From NCBI GenBank assembly GCA_949126835.1, contig OX421507.1, positions 10,320,121 to 10,384,120 of the forward strand: 64,000 bases of DNA, in the 5' to 3' direction. Shown here one piece after another: positions 11,590-22,585 of the stretch. Made by a program: the position numbers and the translations under genes. This stretch comes from Anisus vortex. Its lineage: Eukaryota > Mollusca > Gastropoda > Planorbidae. Each line of letters opens with the position of its first letter. Within the stretch, counting starts at the first letter, position 1. The notes beneath the pieces are model-generated. The model did not search any database and was not told the DNA's origin. It was given only the letters and a program-made list of their open reading frames with translations.

Positions 11590-12170
11590 AAGGAAAGCTG
11601 ACAGTTGAAGCCGATGTTTCTGAATGACATAGTGACACATTTCAGTGAGTTTAACTTTCATTTACACGGACCAATGGAATAGATTTGCAATGAAACTGAA
11701 CATATTTTGGCATAAAATCATCACTATATTAGGGCGAATATTAAGATAGGTAGTTGGGCTTTTTCAATAGTACATCAAAGCACTCAAAGCGGAGTTATCT
11801 AACCATTTTTTTCATAACACATCAAGCCTAACTGGTTTGATCTTAGATGCAGATATTTTTTAAAGTGCAGGGATATTGGCGATTTTAAAATGCAGAAGGT
11901 TGAATTTTAAACATTAAAATAGTGGGCATCCAAATGTGCCCATTTGTGGAAAAAATCTCGAAGGAGGAAAGTCATCTGCTTTTCTCAACTGTTAGGCATT
12001 CTACTTTCAGCTTTTGGTTCAACTTACACTTGTGAACAGATTTTATCGCACACGAAAGCTGTTTTAAGCATAAAAAGAGGTCCCTTATACTTGACCTCTC
12101 AGAAGTAACAATATATGTATCTGACATTAAACAATTAGCGCAGGGCATTCAAGTCAAGGTGATCATTTAT
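11590..12170 (+). pseudogene. hAT (Buster/ZBED-type) transposase C-terminal remnant
   Basis: These are scattered frames, not a gene. NDIVTHFSEFNFHL is readable near 11622-11665. Near 12013-12060 FGSTYTCEQILSH is followed by KAVLSIKRG. The FGSTYxCEQxFS signature and the preceding LN.HLQG phrase are typical of the C-terminal (hATC dimerisation) half of Buster/ZBED-like hAT transposases. The segment is broken by stops and frameshifts and much of the upstream catalytic region is gone, so it cannot encode an active enzyme. It shows that these elements descend from an autonomous transposon of this type. Confidence 0.7.
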
Positions 12171-12895
12171 TGATACAGACTAATTACATTTAAACGAGTT
12201 TCTATGCTTATCTTCTTTAATTCTAAACATCTTAAACAAATGTATTTGTATTACCAATCTAATAATTATAAGCGACCCTTTCAATAGCATTATATTATGT
12301 AATTTCTGTAATTTTTAATGTTTAAAAGGTAAACTCCTTAAATGGACAAACAATTAATGCAGAAAAGGTTTATTTACACCTGTTTAACGTACATTAATTT
12401 TAATTCTCTAATAATTAAATCTTGTAATGAAGAGCATAAAGTTGGATTTAGATAAAAGAATAATAATTAATTAGTAATATTTGCAATATTACAAAAGATA
12501 ACTACTATTGAATCAAATGTTGAAAGTTGTTTTTTTTAGTTAAAGGCAGATAATTATACCGTTTTATTTGCGCTAATATTTCTAATATGTTTCTTTTATA
12601 AAATAGCAAATGGCTTACAATTTATTTTATAACATACAAATGATCCGACTGTAACAAAATATTTGTAAATTATATAAATATTATATGACTAAAGAATGTG
12701 TATGTATATTTTTAAACATTACGTTAACTACCCAGTTTGTATAATTACTACGTATCAATACTTTAACGATACTCTAATAACAAAATAAGTTTAAATTAAC
12801 GCAATCGGATAAAAGGAAGTTTCAGTAAAATGAGATCAAATTATAATTAGTTATATTGTGTGTTAGATAGTTAGATCCTCATTTTCTGTTTCGAT

Positions 12896-13330
12896 AATAT
12901 GTTATCTTATATATTACAGACGGCCTTCTATACAGAAGATTATTGCGCCCTACGCTCATCTGTGGTCCGAGTCTAGTCTTGCATTTGTTTAATGTTTTAA
13001 ATGATGTTAAGTTACTTGGTTTTCCTGGTTTGTTCGGGCAACCCATTCCATGCCCGAATGCCACTCAGAAGGAAAGAGTACTTATATGCATTTGTTCTCG
13101 CATAATAAGGAAAGTGTTTTTGTCTTTATGTTATCTGAGCATTGCAACAGGCTGTTATTGGGTTGTATTTCTAAATTAGAGTTTAATGCCTTATGTATTA
13201 TTACTACTTTACTCTTTGCCCTTCTGTCTTCTAGTGTTTCTAGATTTAATGATTTGACTAATGGTGTTACTCTTGTTAATTGGGAATATTCACTAGTTAT
13301 GAACCTTGCAGCTCTTTTCTGAATTTATTC
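12896..13330 (-). pseudogene. LINE (CR1/L2/Jockey-group) ORF2 3'-end remnant, copy 1
   Basis: Read on the minus strand, it gives QKRAARFITSEYS, TRVTPLVKSLNLETLEDRRA and then, after one frameshift, YKYSFLLSGIRAWNGLPEQ, with a stop at 13012-13014. The RAARF..SVT..L..L.W..L..RR and SFFPR.I..WN.LP pattern is the conserved C-terminus of CR1/L2/Jockey-group LINE ORF2 proteins. The frameshift is a lost T in GATAAACATAAGG, which other copies retain. About 110 bp of 3' UTR follows to 12896. It lies inside hAT copy B and so inserted later. Confidence 0.8.
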
Positions 13331-13655
13331 TATTTTTTTATGTTTTTAATAATTACCATAAATGTGAAAGTTTAGTATTAAAATATTGTACTTGATATAA
13401 AGTAGGAAAATAAAAAGGATGATAATTACTAACACGTTAATTTGTATTAAATATAAGACGATTTTCTCTATAATTAATCCTCCTTTGCTTGTGGCCTTGG
13501 TCTTGCTATGGAGTTAAATAAATTGTCCTATAAAACAATAATTTAAAAAAAAGTATAATAGAGCAGGTTGACTTTCAGGCTGTTGGCACTCTGAATGATT
13601 TAGAAATCCTAGTTTGGCACACTGTTAGCAAAAGTTTGCCGTCCCTGGACTAAGG

Positions 13656-13740
13656 GACACCCATCAAACCTAGGAACAAAACCACAGCCGTCACCAGGAT
13701 TCGAACTCTTTGGCGTCGGCTACGCCAGCCGAAAAAAAGA
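13656..13740 (-). mobile_element. tRNA-derived SINE, 5' portion (split by hAT B)
   Basis: GGGACACCCATC..CCAGGATTCGAACTC (box B complement) and GGCTACGCCAGCC continue the SINE interrupted at 11463. The head is decayed compared with the full copy at 50529. Confidence 0.75.
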
Positions 13741-13754
13741 GGGCATGTACCCCC

Positions 13755-13862
13755 TACCCCCCCCCCCCCCCCCGAATATGCCATTATATTTTCTTACATT
13801 ATATTATAAGAATGCTATTTTTATGTGTATGTGTGTTTGTGTGTGTATGTGTGTGTGTGTGT
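13755..13862. repeat. C homopolymer and (GT)n
   Basis: A C-run near 13758-13773 and GT repeats at 13825-13862. Both are simple sequence. Confidence 0.9.
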
Positions 13863-14039
13863 TTAATTTTAACTCTCTGCTTGCAAATACAAGGGTGGTC
13901 AATAAATAAAAACTACATTCTTCACGCTCCACGATATCGATCAACTTGTCAGGGCGTCCTAGTTTTTAGACCATCCCATCAAAAATAGTCATATAGATTT
14001 TAAAGCCCCGAGTCAGGAAACATTGGTTTAAAATGTTGA

Positions 14040-14280
14040 ATTTGATAGATAGGTAGAGCGGGAGATAGAAGGAAATAGGGTTATAGATAGAGACTAGAAA
14101 CTAGAGAGCTAGTTATAGAGATAAATAGATTTGATTAATTAAATGTATAGATAGATTAAGATAAATCAATAGATAGAGGTGGATAGATTAGATAGATAGA
14201 TAGATAGATAGTTAGATAGATCGATAAATAGTTAGTTAGATAGTTAGATAGATAGTTAAATAGATAAATATTTAGATAGT

Positions 14281-14324
<44 letters not shown>

Positions 14325-14327
14325 AAT

Positions 14328-14359
<32 letters not shown>

Positions 14360-14545
14360 TTAGATAGACAGATAGATAGTTAGATAGATAGATAGTTAGA
14401 TAGATTGTTAGATAGATAGATAGATATAAATAGATACATACATATAAAGATAAATAGGTATATAGATAAATATAGATCAAGATTGATTAAGGTAGATTAG
14501 ATATACTGGATTGAGAGATAGATGGATAGATTGATAGATACAAAC
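14040..14545. repeat. Degenerate GATA microsatellite
   Basis: TAGATAGATAGATAG with interspersed GTTAGATAG and AAATAGAT variants over about 500 bp. Tyr/Ile/Ser-rich minus-strand frames here are artefacts. Confidence 0.95.
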
Positions 14546-15744
14546 AATGTTATAGAATACTACCTCAGTACATTTATTAAAATTCTCGCCTAATCAGCCT
14601 TCTGTTTAAATCCTGTAGGACTAAACGTCAGTAATGTCTACACGCAGCCCCCCCCCCCCACACACACACACAACCATTCCTGCCCCAGCTTTCAATAGAT
14701 AATTAAAGGTAGTTTTTTATGGGAACTACACGGCTTGTCATTTTGGAATACAATTTCTAGGTAGTCCTGCCCACGCCACTGGTCAGAGAAATCAAAGGCG
14801 TTGTCATTGGAAACGGATTATTTCTTCAACGGACGAGAGCCTCGTTTAGAACTTGAGAAGTTAGGAATTAGGAACCTAACGTTTTTTCAATGCTTTGATT
14901 ACAGACAAATTTTACCTTTGAATTCCATACCATTGTTGTTGTTGTTTTTTAAGAACTATGGGAAATTACAGAACATTTTGTTATAAGGGCAAAGAGCAAA
15001 GTAGTAATAATTCATAAAGCATTAAATATTTAACTTAGAAATATCACACAATAACAATCTTTTGCAATGCTCAGATAAACATAAGGATAAAAACACGCAA
15101 CTATATTCTATATAGAAGAATCGTCTGTAACATACAAGATAAGATTCTTCAAAATATTTGTTTTATTTACATTGACAACCCAAAAGTAAATACAATTTTA
15201 ATTAAAAATAAATACCTAAAATAACTATTAAAAATGTTCAAATTGTTACTTTCTTTCTTCTTACTTTCTTTCTAATTTTTTAGAACTGTAATTGGGAACA
15301 ATTAAAGATTTCATCATTTTGTATAACGTTTAAGCCTACTTTAGTAAAGAAAAATTCACTCTTAAAATCTTTATTTCAAAGACCACCTCTGATACAGAAA
15401 TAGTTTTAAATCTAATCGTAATTGATTTCCGGAATCGTTTTAATCTGTTCCTAATCTTACACGATTTGTAAATACAGATTTGAAACAAGTCCAGTCGATA
15501 GTATTAAGTCTTAAGCTTAAAAAACAAAACAATCTATGATAGTATAACTGTCTGTATAGCTCTAGGATGGGCAAAGAATGTATGAATGCCTGCAACCTCT
15601 TTTCTTAAATAACCAGACTAGATTAAGACCTACGGAGCATAAGATGAAATAATGATTTGTATAGGACCAGCGTATGTAATAAAAAAGATAAGAAAATAAA
15701 TGGCTATAGACAATAAATTCGAAATGTGTCATAGAGGCTGATTT
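14546..15744. other. AT-rich unassigned DNA
   Basis: A short C-run plus CA repeat lies at 14648-14672. A 37-bp fragment at about 15104-15140 matches, on the opposite strand, the 3'-UTR start of the LINE remnants (GAATCGTCTGTAACATACAAG). Nothing else is recognised. Confidence 0.55.
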
Positions 15745-15940
15745 TTATCTTATATGATAAAGACGATCTTTCTATAAAGATGATTATTGCGTCGAACACT
15801 TATCCGCGGTTTGAGTCTAGTCTTGCATTTTGCTTACTTTTTTTTAATGAAGTTAAGTTACTTGGTTTTTCCTGGTTTTTGCAGGCTTCCACTTCATGCC
15901 CGAATGCTACTCGGGAAGAAAGATTACTTATATACCTTAG
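15745..15940 (-). pseudogene. LINE 3'-end remnant, copy 2, distal part
   Basis: This is the minus-strand 3' UTR and ORF end of the same LINE family as 12896-13330: ATTATTGCG..TTGAGTCTAGTCTTGCATTTT, then AAGTTACTTGGTTTTTCC..GCCCGAATGCTACTCGGGAAG. It stops abruptly at about ACTTATATACC, where the insertion at 15941 starts. The rest lies at 17286-17512. Confidence 0.75.
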
Positions 15941-17285
15941 TTATAAGTGAGGAAAACCAATGATGGGCGTAGGGCACAGGTGTCTCCGTAGGCCCGTTGA
16001 TGCCATGAGGTATTTTCCTCCCCCTATCCCATTACTTTTACTATTTGTAACAAAATCTAGGCCTATATAATTTTTCTATTTATTTTAATGGTATAGTGAA
16101 AATGTGTGTTTATCTGTCGGGATAGGGGCCGGGGCTGTTGAACGTGACGCCTCAGTTTTTTTTAGTTACTGTCTGGTCGGATGAAGGGGCGGGACTTACT
16201 TCACGTTGAAGTTCACGCGTGTCTGCCCAGACCAGCGATCGGACGGCCAGTATTACATAATCCACTTATCCGATAGGCCTATGTCTTCACTAGCGCCATC
16301 CCTGCTTCGTGTTTTAACTGTATTCGGCTACAATGTAACTCATACACCACTTTTTATTTAAAAAAAAACAACACAATACTTCTTATATCTACTGACTAGT
16401 GGGTCGAATTGACACATATAGCTTTTAATTGCATTGGTCAATGATTATTTAGAAACAGCTTTTAAAATCAATTTGATAAGGATGGTGGCAAGAATAAAAA
16501 TACTCTATTTATAACTAAGTTCCCAAAAATGCAAAAATATGAATACGTTTTAAAATTCTAATAACCAAAACATTAAGAACAATAAAGTATTTATAATTGA
16601 GCACTGGATATGTATAAGACTATGGTACTGATATGTTTTCTTTTTTTTTTTGTGAACTACCGTACGCAAATAGGGCACTTGGCACAAGTAGTATATGTTT
16701 TCTTGTCTAACTTCACCGAGCGTGCCAATGAAGAATCTCTATTGCCCTGCTCATAAATAGTATGCAAGACTTTTACTGAGCAAAAAGTCTGGATAACACA
16801 CTGAACGCTTTTTTTTTTGTTTAACTAATGTTGTATGTATACATAGATTTCTAGTAAAAAAAAACTCAATAAAAAGAAATAAATATTAAGGTTAAAGTCA
16901 TTATAAATAACGATGAAATGGGAGTGAGAAAAACCAAGGGTGGGCGTAGGGCATAGGTGTCCCGGTAGGCCTGTTGATGCCATGAGGTATTTACCTTCCC
17001 TCTATACCGATTTTTTTACTATTGGCAACATAATCTATATTATTTTCCGATTTATTTTAATGGTATAGTGAAAATGTGTGTTTATCTGTCACTATGATTA
17101 ACTGTCCGTATGTTTAAGTGTCGTGTGATTAAGTGTCCGTATGTTTATCTGTCGTGGGATTAAGTGTCCGTATGTTTAAATGTCGTGTGATTAAATGTCC
17201 GTATGTTTATCTGTCGTGTGGTTAAGTGTCTATGTTTAAGTGTCGCATGTTTATCTGTCGCATGTTTAAATGTCGGGTAACCATT
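15941..17285. mobile_element. Unclassified insertion with direct repeats and internal minisatellite
   Basis: A block of about 165 bp beginning GAGGAAAACCAATGATGGGC occurs at about 15953-16118 and again at about 16925-17088 in the same orientation. Both copies contain GATGCCATGAGGTATTT and end in GTGAAAATGTGTGTTTATCT. After the second copy, 17090-17280 is a minisatellite of TTAAGTGTCCGTATGTTTA and TCTGTCGTGTGA phrases. The whole segment splits a LINE remnant, so it behaves as an insertion. Terminal direct repeats could mean an LTR/Penelope-like origin or tandem copies of a satellite-bearing MITE or Helitron. No coding domain is visible. Confidence 0.5.
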
Positions 17286-17512
17286 GCATCATAATATGGC
17301 ATAAGAAAAGTGTCTTTGTCCTAATGTTTATCTGAGCATTTTAATAGATCGTTATGATGTTGTATTTCTGGGTTAGAATGTAATGTTCTATATATTTTTA
17401 CTACTTCACTCTTTGCCCTTCTGTCCTCTAGTGTTTCTAGGTTTAGTGATTTAACTATTTGTGTTACTCTTGTTAAATGTCAATATTCGCTAGTAATGAA
17501 CCTTCAGTGTTA
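17286..17512 (-). pseudogene. LINE 3'-end remnant, copy 2, proximal part
   Basis: The minus strand reads LTRVTQIVKSLNLETLEDRR, then AKSEVVKIYRTLHSNPEIQ and CSDKH, the C-terminal region of the same CR1/L2/Jockey-group LINE. It continues the sequence broken at 15940. Stops and frameshifts are present. Confidence 0.72.
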
Positions 17513-20500
17513 ATACAGCCTGGCACAAATTAGTGATATTTCACCACGCGTGTTTAAACACAATTAGACTAATATGTCGTAAAGTCTTATGAATAATAGT
17601 TTCTTATTTAAATGCGTTTCTTTGTTTTACGTTTGTGCAATAATTTGTAAATATAATAACTATATACCAAAAATGTATCCCAAGACTTCAGCTAGAGCTT
17701 CGTAGAGGTTACTCCCCGTTAATATTTTAATCCATTGGACTAGCCCTTTACCCGCCTCCCCCCTCCCCAATTCTTATTTAGATCAGTAGGTCCGCATCTC
17801 AAGCTCTGACCAGCCCGAAAAACAAAATGACCCAGTCCATCATCTAACAAGTAAAAGGTCAAGCCAGTATGTAGGACGCTTAACACGGAGCTTGTGTTCT
17901 GGATCTGACTACAGCAGAGTGGCTGGATGTTCCCTTGCCAAGGATCAATTCTGCTGTATCGAGCTGGGAAATAAAAATCTGAACAGGTCCGATACTGCTG
18001 GCTGCGTTAATTAGAGAGGCGTTCTAGGACACTCTATACATCTATTTAGGTCAGTGCATACATTTGTGCTCACTCTATTTCATTATATACCTTTATTTAG
18101 TTCTTTGCATACCGTTGCATACATTCTTTGATATTATATTTGAAGTCAATACGAACAGCTGTGCTAATAATAATTTAGTTTTAGACCGCTATGTCCATCT
18201 ATGTATATTATATAATGTGCCTTTATATTAACTTCATTTTTTCTGTAACTATGTTGGTGGAAAATGGAAAAATTACAAATTTTCAGAGGGCTGTTGCACG
18301 ACAAAAAAATAAACACCGTAATTGAATTAAACATGCATTTCTCTCTTTATACAATATAGTCGACGCGTTTCTTTTGGTTTTCATATATAATTTTTTATTT
18401 TATATTTAAATTATTTTATAATTCCAATTATAGGCTTATTAACTTCGTGTTTTGTAATTTTTATTACTCAAGGGGTGGCAAAGGAAAAATCTTCCGAATG
18501 CTAAATAGAAATAAATATTAAGGAATTTAAAAAAAAAATAATATGTTTTTTTAGGGGATTGTTTAATTATTTTTTTCTCTGCTGTAAAAATTGTGTACTA
18601 GGGTGGCGGTTTCAAGGTAAACAAAAACATTCCTGGCACTCCCCACCTCTCACAAGAACCGTTGAGTGCCATCTGGTCTGCTGTCTAAACTACAAGGCTG
18701 ATTGGGGGATTTAAGGCAAATCCTACCAGGGAACTAATTACATTATTATGACGTGCCACTGACTGAGCGATTGTGACAACAGACGCAGTAGGATGAGACG
18801 ACCTACTAAAACAATAGTATTCTTTTCATTATTCAAACCTATCTTAGACAAACAACTCAATAAATGTCTGACCTTTTCCAAGAAGATAGAGATCTTATGC
18901 TTTCAGAACTTTAAAAAAAATGCTATACTAGTTTATTGTTTTACAATATCTCTTTGAAAAAACATTTGCTTCGCTTCACTTAACTTTACTGATAATTTTC
19001 AGTTGCTATATAGGTATAATATATAATTTTTCCACAAACTTAAACTTAATTATTTTTAAATATGTAGACTGATATTGGTGTAAATTTTCCCTAAGTACGA
19101 CCTACTGATTGTGTAAAAAAAAATGCAGTACTATAATTTACATTTACAAGGCTCTAGAAGTATTTGTAGTGTCTTTTGCCTCTTACAATAATCGCATGCG
19201 CAACAATTGACTCTGTAGCTAGGCCAAAAAATGCCAGTACCAGATAGTAAAGATATTATTAAGCGCAGAGTTAATTAGCAATATATAAAATGGTACCTTG
19301 TTTTATGCAATGACTTATTTAATGGATCATATAAAAATATACAATAGCGTAACTTTACAAACAATAAAAAATTTTAATTTCTATTTATAATCCAAATTGT
19401 GTCACTATTAGCAAAATTTATCTACAAATTACATTTTTTTTTTACAAATTACATATTAAAATTTATATAGCGCTATTCATAACAAAGACTTCGTATGCAC
19501 TCTACATTTACCATTAAAATAATCGAAAAAAGTGTGTTTTTAATTTCTAGTGTTCTAAAACAAGTGCAGTAAATCACGTGACTTTTTTTTTATCTTGTCT
19601 AGTTGTCTAGACCTAAATAGTTCATTTCATCATATCAGATCCTTTTTCCCATTAAAAAAGCTACTGTATTTTAAAAACAAATTCTCTACCAGGAAGAGAG
19701 ACTCTTTTTACTGAGATAAAAAAAAATACTTTATGGTCAGCGCACATGTCACCACATCTATGCCGTAACAAATAATTATCGTTTTCATTTCTGCACACTT
19801 TAACAATAATTTCCCCCTAGACTGTTGATATTAACTATACAAGTCATATTCGTAAAATAATTGTATACAATTTGTTTTGATATAGCAAATGAAGCACAGA
19901 AGAAGAAGAAATAACATCAGCTAACGTTAAATGATATAATATCTATGGAAAAAAAATAGTAATTATTAGACAATTATCGACTCTTTCTTTAAAGAAAAAG
20001 CAAAATATATTTGAAACCTTTGAATTCTATTACTGTAAAATATTTTCTTAGGGTTTGATTTAATAATGGACTGGATCATTCTCATCCACTACTCCATTAC
20101 AATTGTTAACAGTCTGTAAAGTATTATTTTAGATATGTATTTTAAAGTTTATTTGGGCTTTTTTTTTTACATGAATAATCTCAAATTTAATATTCTGTCA
20201 TTGATCCTTTTGTCGTAAAAAAATATTTTAAAAATAAAAACCATATTTAAATTTTTATAAACGCGTCGAATAGAGCTGTTTAATATATCATAGTTTTACG
20301 TTTACTGTTTTTTTGCGTATAAGTTTGGTTTAAGATGCAAATAAAAACGCAATCTGTAGGACGAAGTTTAGAAGTTACTCTGTGCGTGTTTAATGTGTTT
20401 TGATTTAGTTTTTATTTTATTCCCACATTTGTTTTTAAATTTATTCAATTCATTTTTATGATTTTAATTAGTTATATTAAATACCTATCAGCACAGTCAC

Positions 20501-20548
20501 ATTTGTATACCGTATTAAATGGCAAATTAAACATGTTAACATAAAATG
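17513..20548. other. Three kb of AT-rich unassigned DNA
   Basis: No open frame above background, no RNA gene, no clear element ends and only short homopolymers. Around 17820-17965 is a somewhat GC-richer patch (TGCTGTATCGAGCTGGG) that I could not classify. Confidence 0.5.
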
Positions 20549-20599
20549 TTAGATAGATAGACAATCAGACAGACCGATGACAATAAATTGAAAAATAAA

Positions 20600-20945
20600 T
20601 AATTTTAAAAATAAGTAGAAAAATAGATAAATAGATAAATCGATAAATCGATAAATAGATAAATCGATAAATAGATAAATAGATAAATAGATAAATAGAT
20701 AAATAGATAAATAGATAAATAGATAAATAGATAAATAGATAAATAGATAAATAGATAAATAGATAAATACATAAATAGATAAATAGATAAATAGATAATA
20801 GATAAATAGATAAATAGATAAATAGATAAATTGATAAATAGATAAATACATAAATACATAAATACATAAATACATAAATACATAACACATAAATGCATAA
20901 ATGAATAAATACATAAATACATAAGTACGTAAATACATAAATAGT
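20600..20945. repeat. 8-bp microsatellite (ATAAATAG)n grading to (ATAAATAC)n
   Basis: The array is mostly ATAAATAG. Its right part shifts to ATAAATACATAAATAC, and a few CGATAAAT units lie at the left. The Ile/Tyr/Leu/Phe-rich minus-strand frames are artefacts. Confidence 0.95.
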
Positions 20946-21042
20946 TATATAAAGCTTAGCAGATATATAAATAGTGAAATTCAATGTTTTTTTAAGGAAT
21001 CTGTCTAAATGCATTATATTGTTCTTCCATTCCAACATTTTT

Positions 21043-21510
21043 TTTTCTTCTCTCCATCCCAATGTCAACAAATTCTACCCAACCTTCCGGCCTATACAGT
21101 TATCTAAACCAACATAAAAACTGTACATTTCCCTCCCAACAAGCTTCAATTTTACGGACATTTACTTTTCTTCCTGGCTTCGGAATCGTAAAAGTTCTAA
21201 AATTGTATCGATTAGATTTTTTTTTCCCCTGCCTGAAAGTCCCAACAATTTTGAAGAATTTTGTTTTGTTTCATTTTGATGTTGATGAAGAATTTACTTT
21301 TTTTGTAAGGGCTGGGGTTGGGGGGAGGGGGCATTAATACTGTTTTGTTCTAGTCATTGCTTTCTTAGACATTATTTCTTTTAAGGCATTACGTTTTTGG
21401 GTATTACTTTCTTAGGTACAACTTTATTTAGGCATTACATTTTTTTGTTAATTACTCTTTTTAAGCATATATATTTTAAAAGCAGTATTATTCTAAATAT
21501 ATATTTTTTT
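21043..21510. repeat. Dispersed repeat, copy 1 (paralogous to 63255-63495)
   Basis: TTCTTCTCTCCATCCCAATG, CCGGCCTATACAGTTATCTA, CCAACATAAAAACTGTACAT and AAATTGTATCGATTAGAT occur in the same order and spacing at 63255-63495. It is followed by loosely repeated GGCATTACTTT phrases, which continue beyond the MITE at 21524 (22570-22930) and recur at 63540-63820. No ORF or TIR identifies the family. Confidence 0.7.
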
Positions 21511-21523
21511 GTAACGATCTTTT

Positions 21524-21880
21524 CATAGACTATAATATACATGGACCGCTTGCTTTAGTTTTTTATGCTATTATCATAGACTATAATATACATGGACCGC
21601 TTGCTTTAGTTTTTTATGCTATTATCATAGACTATAATATACATGGACCGCTTGCTTTAGTTTTTTATGCTATTATCATAGACTATAATATACATGGACC
21701 GCTTGCTTTAGTTTTTTATGCTATTATCATAGACTATAATATACATGGACCGCTTGCTTTAGTTTTTTATGCTATTATCATAGACTATAATATACATGGA
21801 CCGCTTGCTTTAGTTTTTTATGCTATTATCATAGACTATAATATACATGGACAGCTTGCTTTAGTTTTTTATGCTATTAT
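21524..21880. repeat. Seven tandem 51-bp units containing the MITE left terminus
   Basis: Exactly seven 51-bp units fill 357 bp. Each holds the 36-bp terminal repeat plus TTTTTATGCTATTAT. Units are virtually identical except the last (ACAGC for ACCGC). Confidence 0.97.
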
Positions 21881-22288
21881 CTTCTTTTTTTGCAATGCCC
21901 GATTCTAAATAAAGTAATTGTCATACATGTTCCGTTTATTATAACTCGCATGTTTTTCGACTTTAAATGAATACTTGTGGGCCTATTAATCCTATTATCA
22001 TTGACTATAATAAGATGGACCGCCTGCTCTATTTTTAGAGCTTTTGTTCTTTTTTTCCGTGCGCACACAACACTGATCTTTAAATGTTTCCGCACTGTAC
22101 AACTTTCGATTTTAATTTTTCATTGAGAAAATCAAAGCGATTAAATAAAACGGAACTTGTATTTCAATAACTTTCTGTCCTGTATAGCAAATACTTTATT
22201 TAGAATCGGGAATTCCGAAAATCAGTGTTTCAAGTCATCATATAGCAGAAATACTAAAGCAAGCGGTCCATGTATATTATAGTCTATG
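21524..22288. mobile_element. MITE family M, copy 2 (765 bp, perfect 7-bp TSD)
   Basis: The terminal inverted repeats are 36 bp and perfect: 21524-21559 is the exact complement of 22253-22288, beginning CATAGACTATAATATACATG. The flanks at 21517-21523 and 22289-22295 are both ATCTTTT. The interior shares GGGAATTCCGAAAA and TTCATTGAGAAAATC blocks with copies 1 and 3. A second, diverged left end lies at about 22001 (GACTATAATAAGATGGACCG), which suggests one copy nested in another. The left terminal repeat is tandemly amplified (21524-21880). Confidence 0.88.
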
Positions 22289-22354
22289 ATCTTTTTAGTG
22301 TATTAGTGTTTAAGTTAAAGGCAGAAATTTTTATACAGTACAAGAAAGGCATTG

Positions 22355-22585
22355 GGGGCACGGTAGCCGTGCGTCAGCGCGTTCGGCTGGTGTTCCGAAG
22401 GTCCCGGGATCGAATCCTGGAGCAGTCTACCCACCTCTGATGGGTACCTGACCTCAGTTGTGGTAAAGTAAAGACGGCTGTGCATAGTGCTGGCCACACA
22501 ATCACCTAGTATGCCGTGGCCACAGAAACTGGTGAGTGAGCTCTGCTTTACCGGATTCGATCCGACGGGTACTTTACTACTTTAA
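22355..22585 (+). mobile_element. tRNA-derived SINE, near full length
   Basis: The head GGGGGCACGGTAGCCGTGCG..CAGCGCGTTCGGCT has a box A-like region, and CCCGGGATCGAATCCTGG gives box B. The body includes ACCTGACCTCAGTTG, GTAAAGTAAAGACGGCTGTG, GGCCACACAATCACCTAGTA and ACAGAAACTGGTG. It ends TCCGACGGGTACTTTACTAC. It is in the opposite orientation to the copy at 50529. SINEs of this type are transcribed by RNA polymerase III and moved by a LINE. Confidence 0.85.

Larger units (their letters stand above)
11464..13647 (+). mobile_element. Buster-type hAT copy B with 7/8-bp TSD
   Basis: The left end is CAGGGGTCGGAAACCTAAGG and the right end is GTTTGCCGTCCCTG. The flanking octamers GACTAAAG (11456-11463) and GACTAAGG (13648-13655) differ at one base. 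Joining the flanks restores a continuous SINE, so the insertion boundaries are well supported. The interior holds transposase remnants (11590-12170) and a later LINE 3' end (about 12896-13330). Confidence 0.88.

Noticed and set aside
20549..21071. Long Tyr/Ile/Leu minus-strand frames
   Set aside because: Translation of (ATAAATAG)n microsatellite.
22355..22440. Possible true tRNA gene
   Set aside because: Box A and box B are present, but no paired acceptor stem closes. The sequence continues into a SINE body seen at several other loci.
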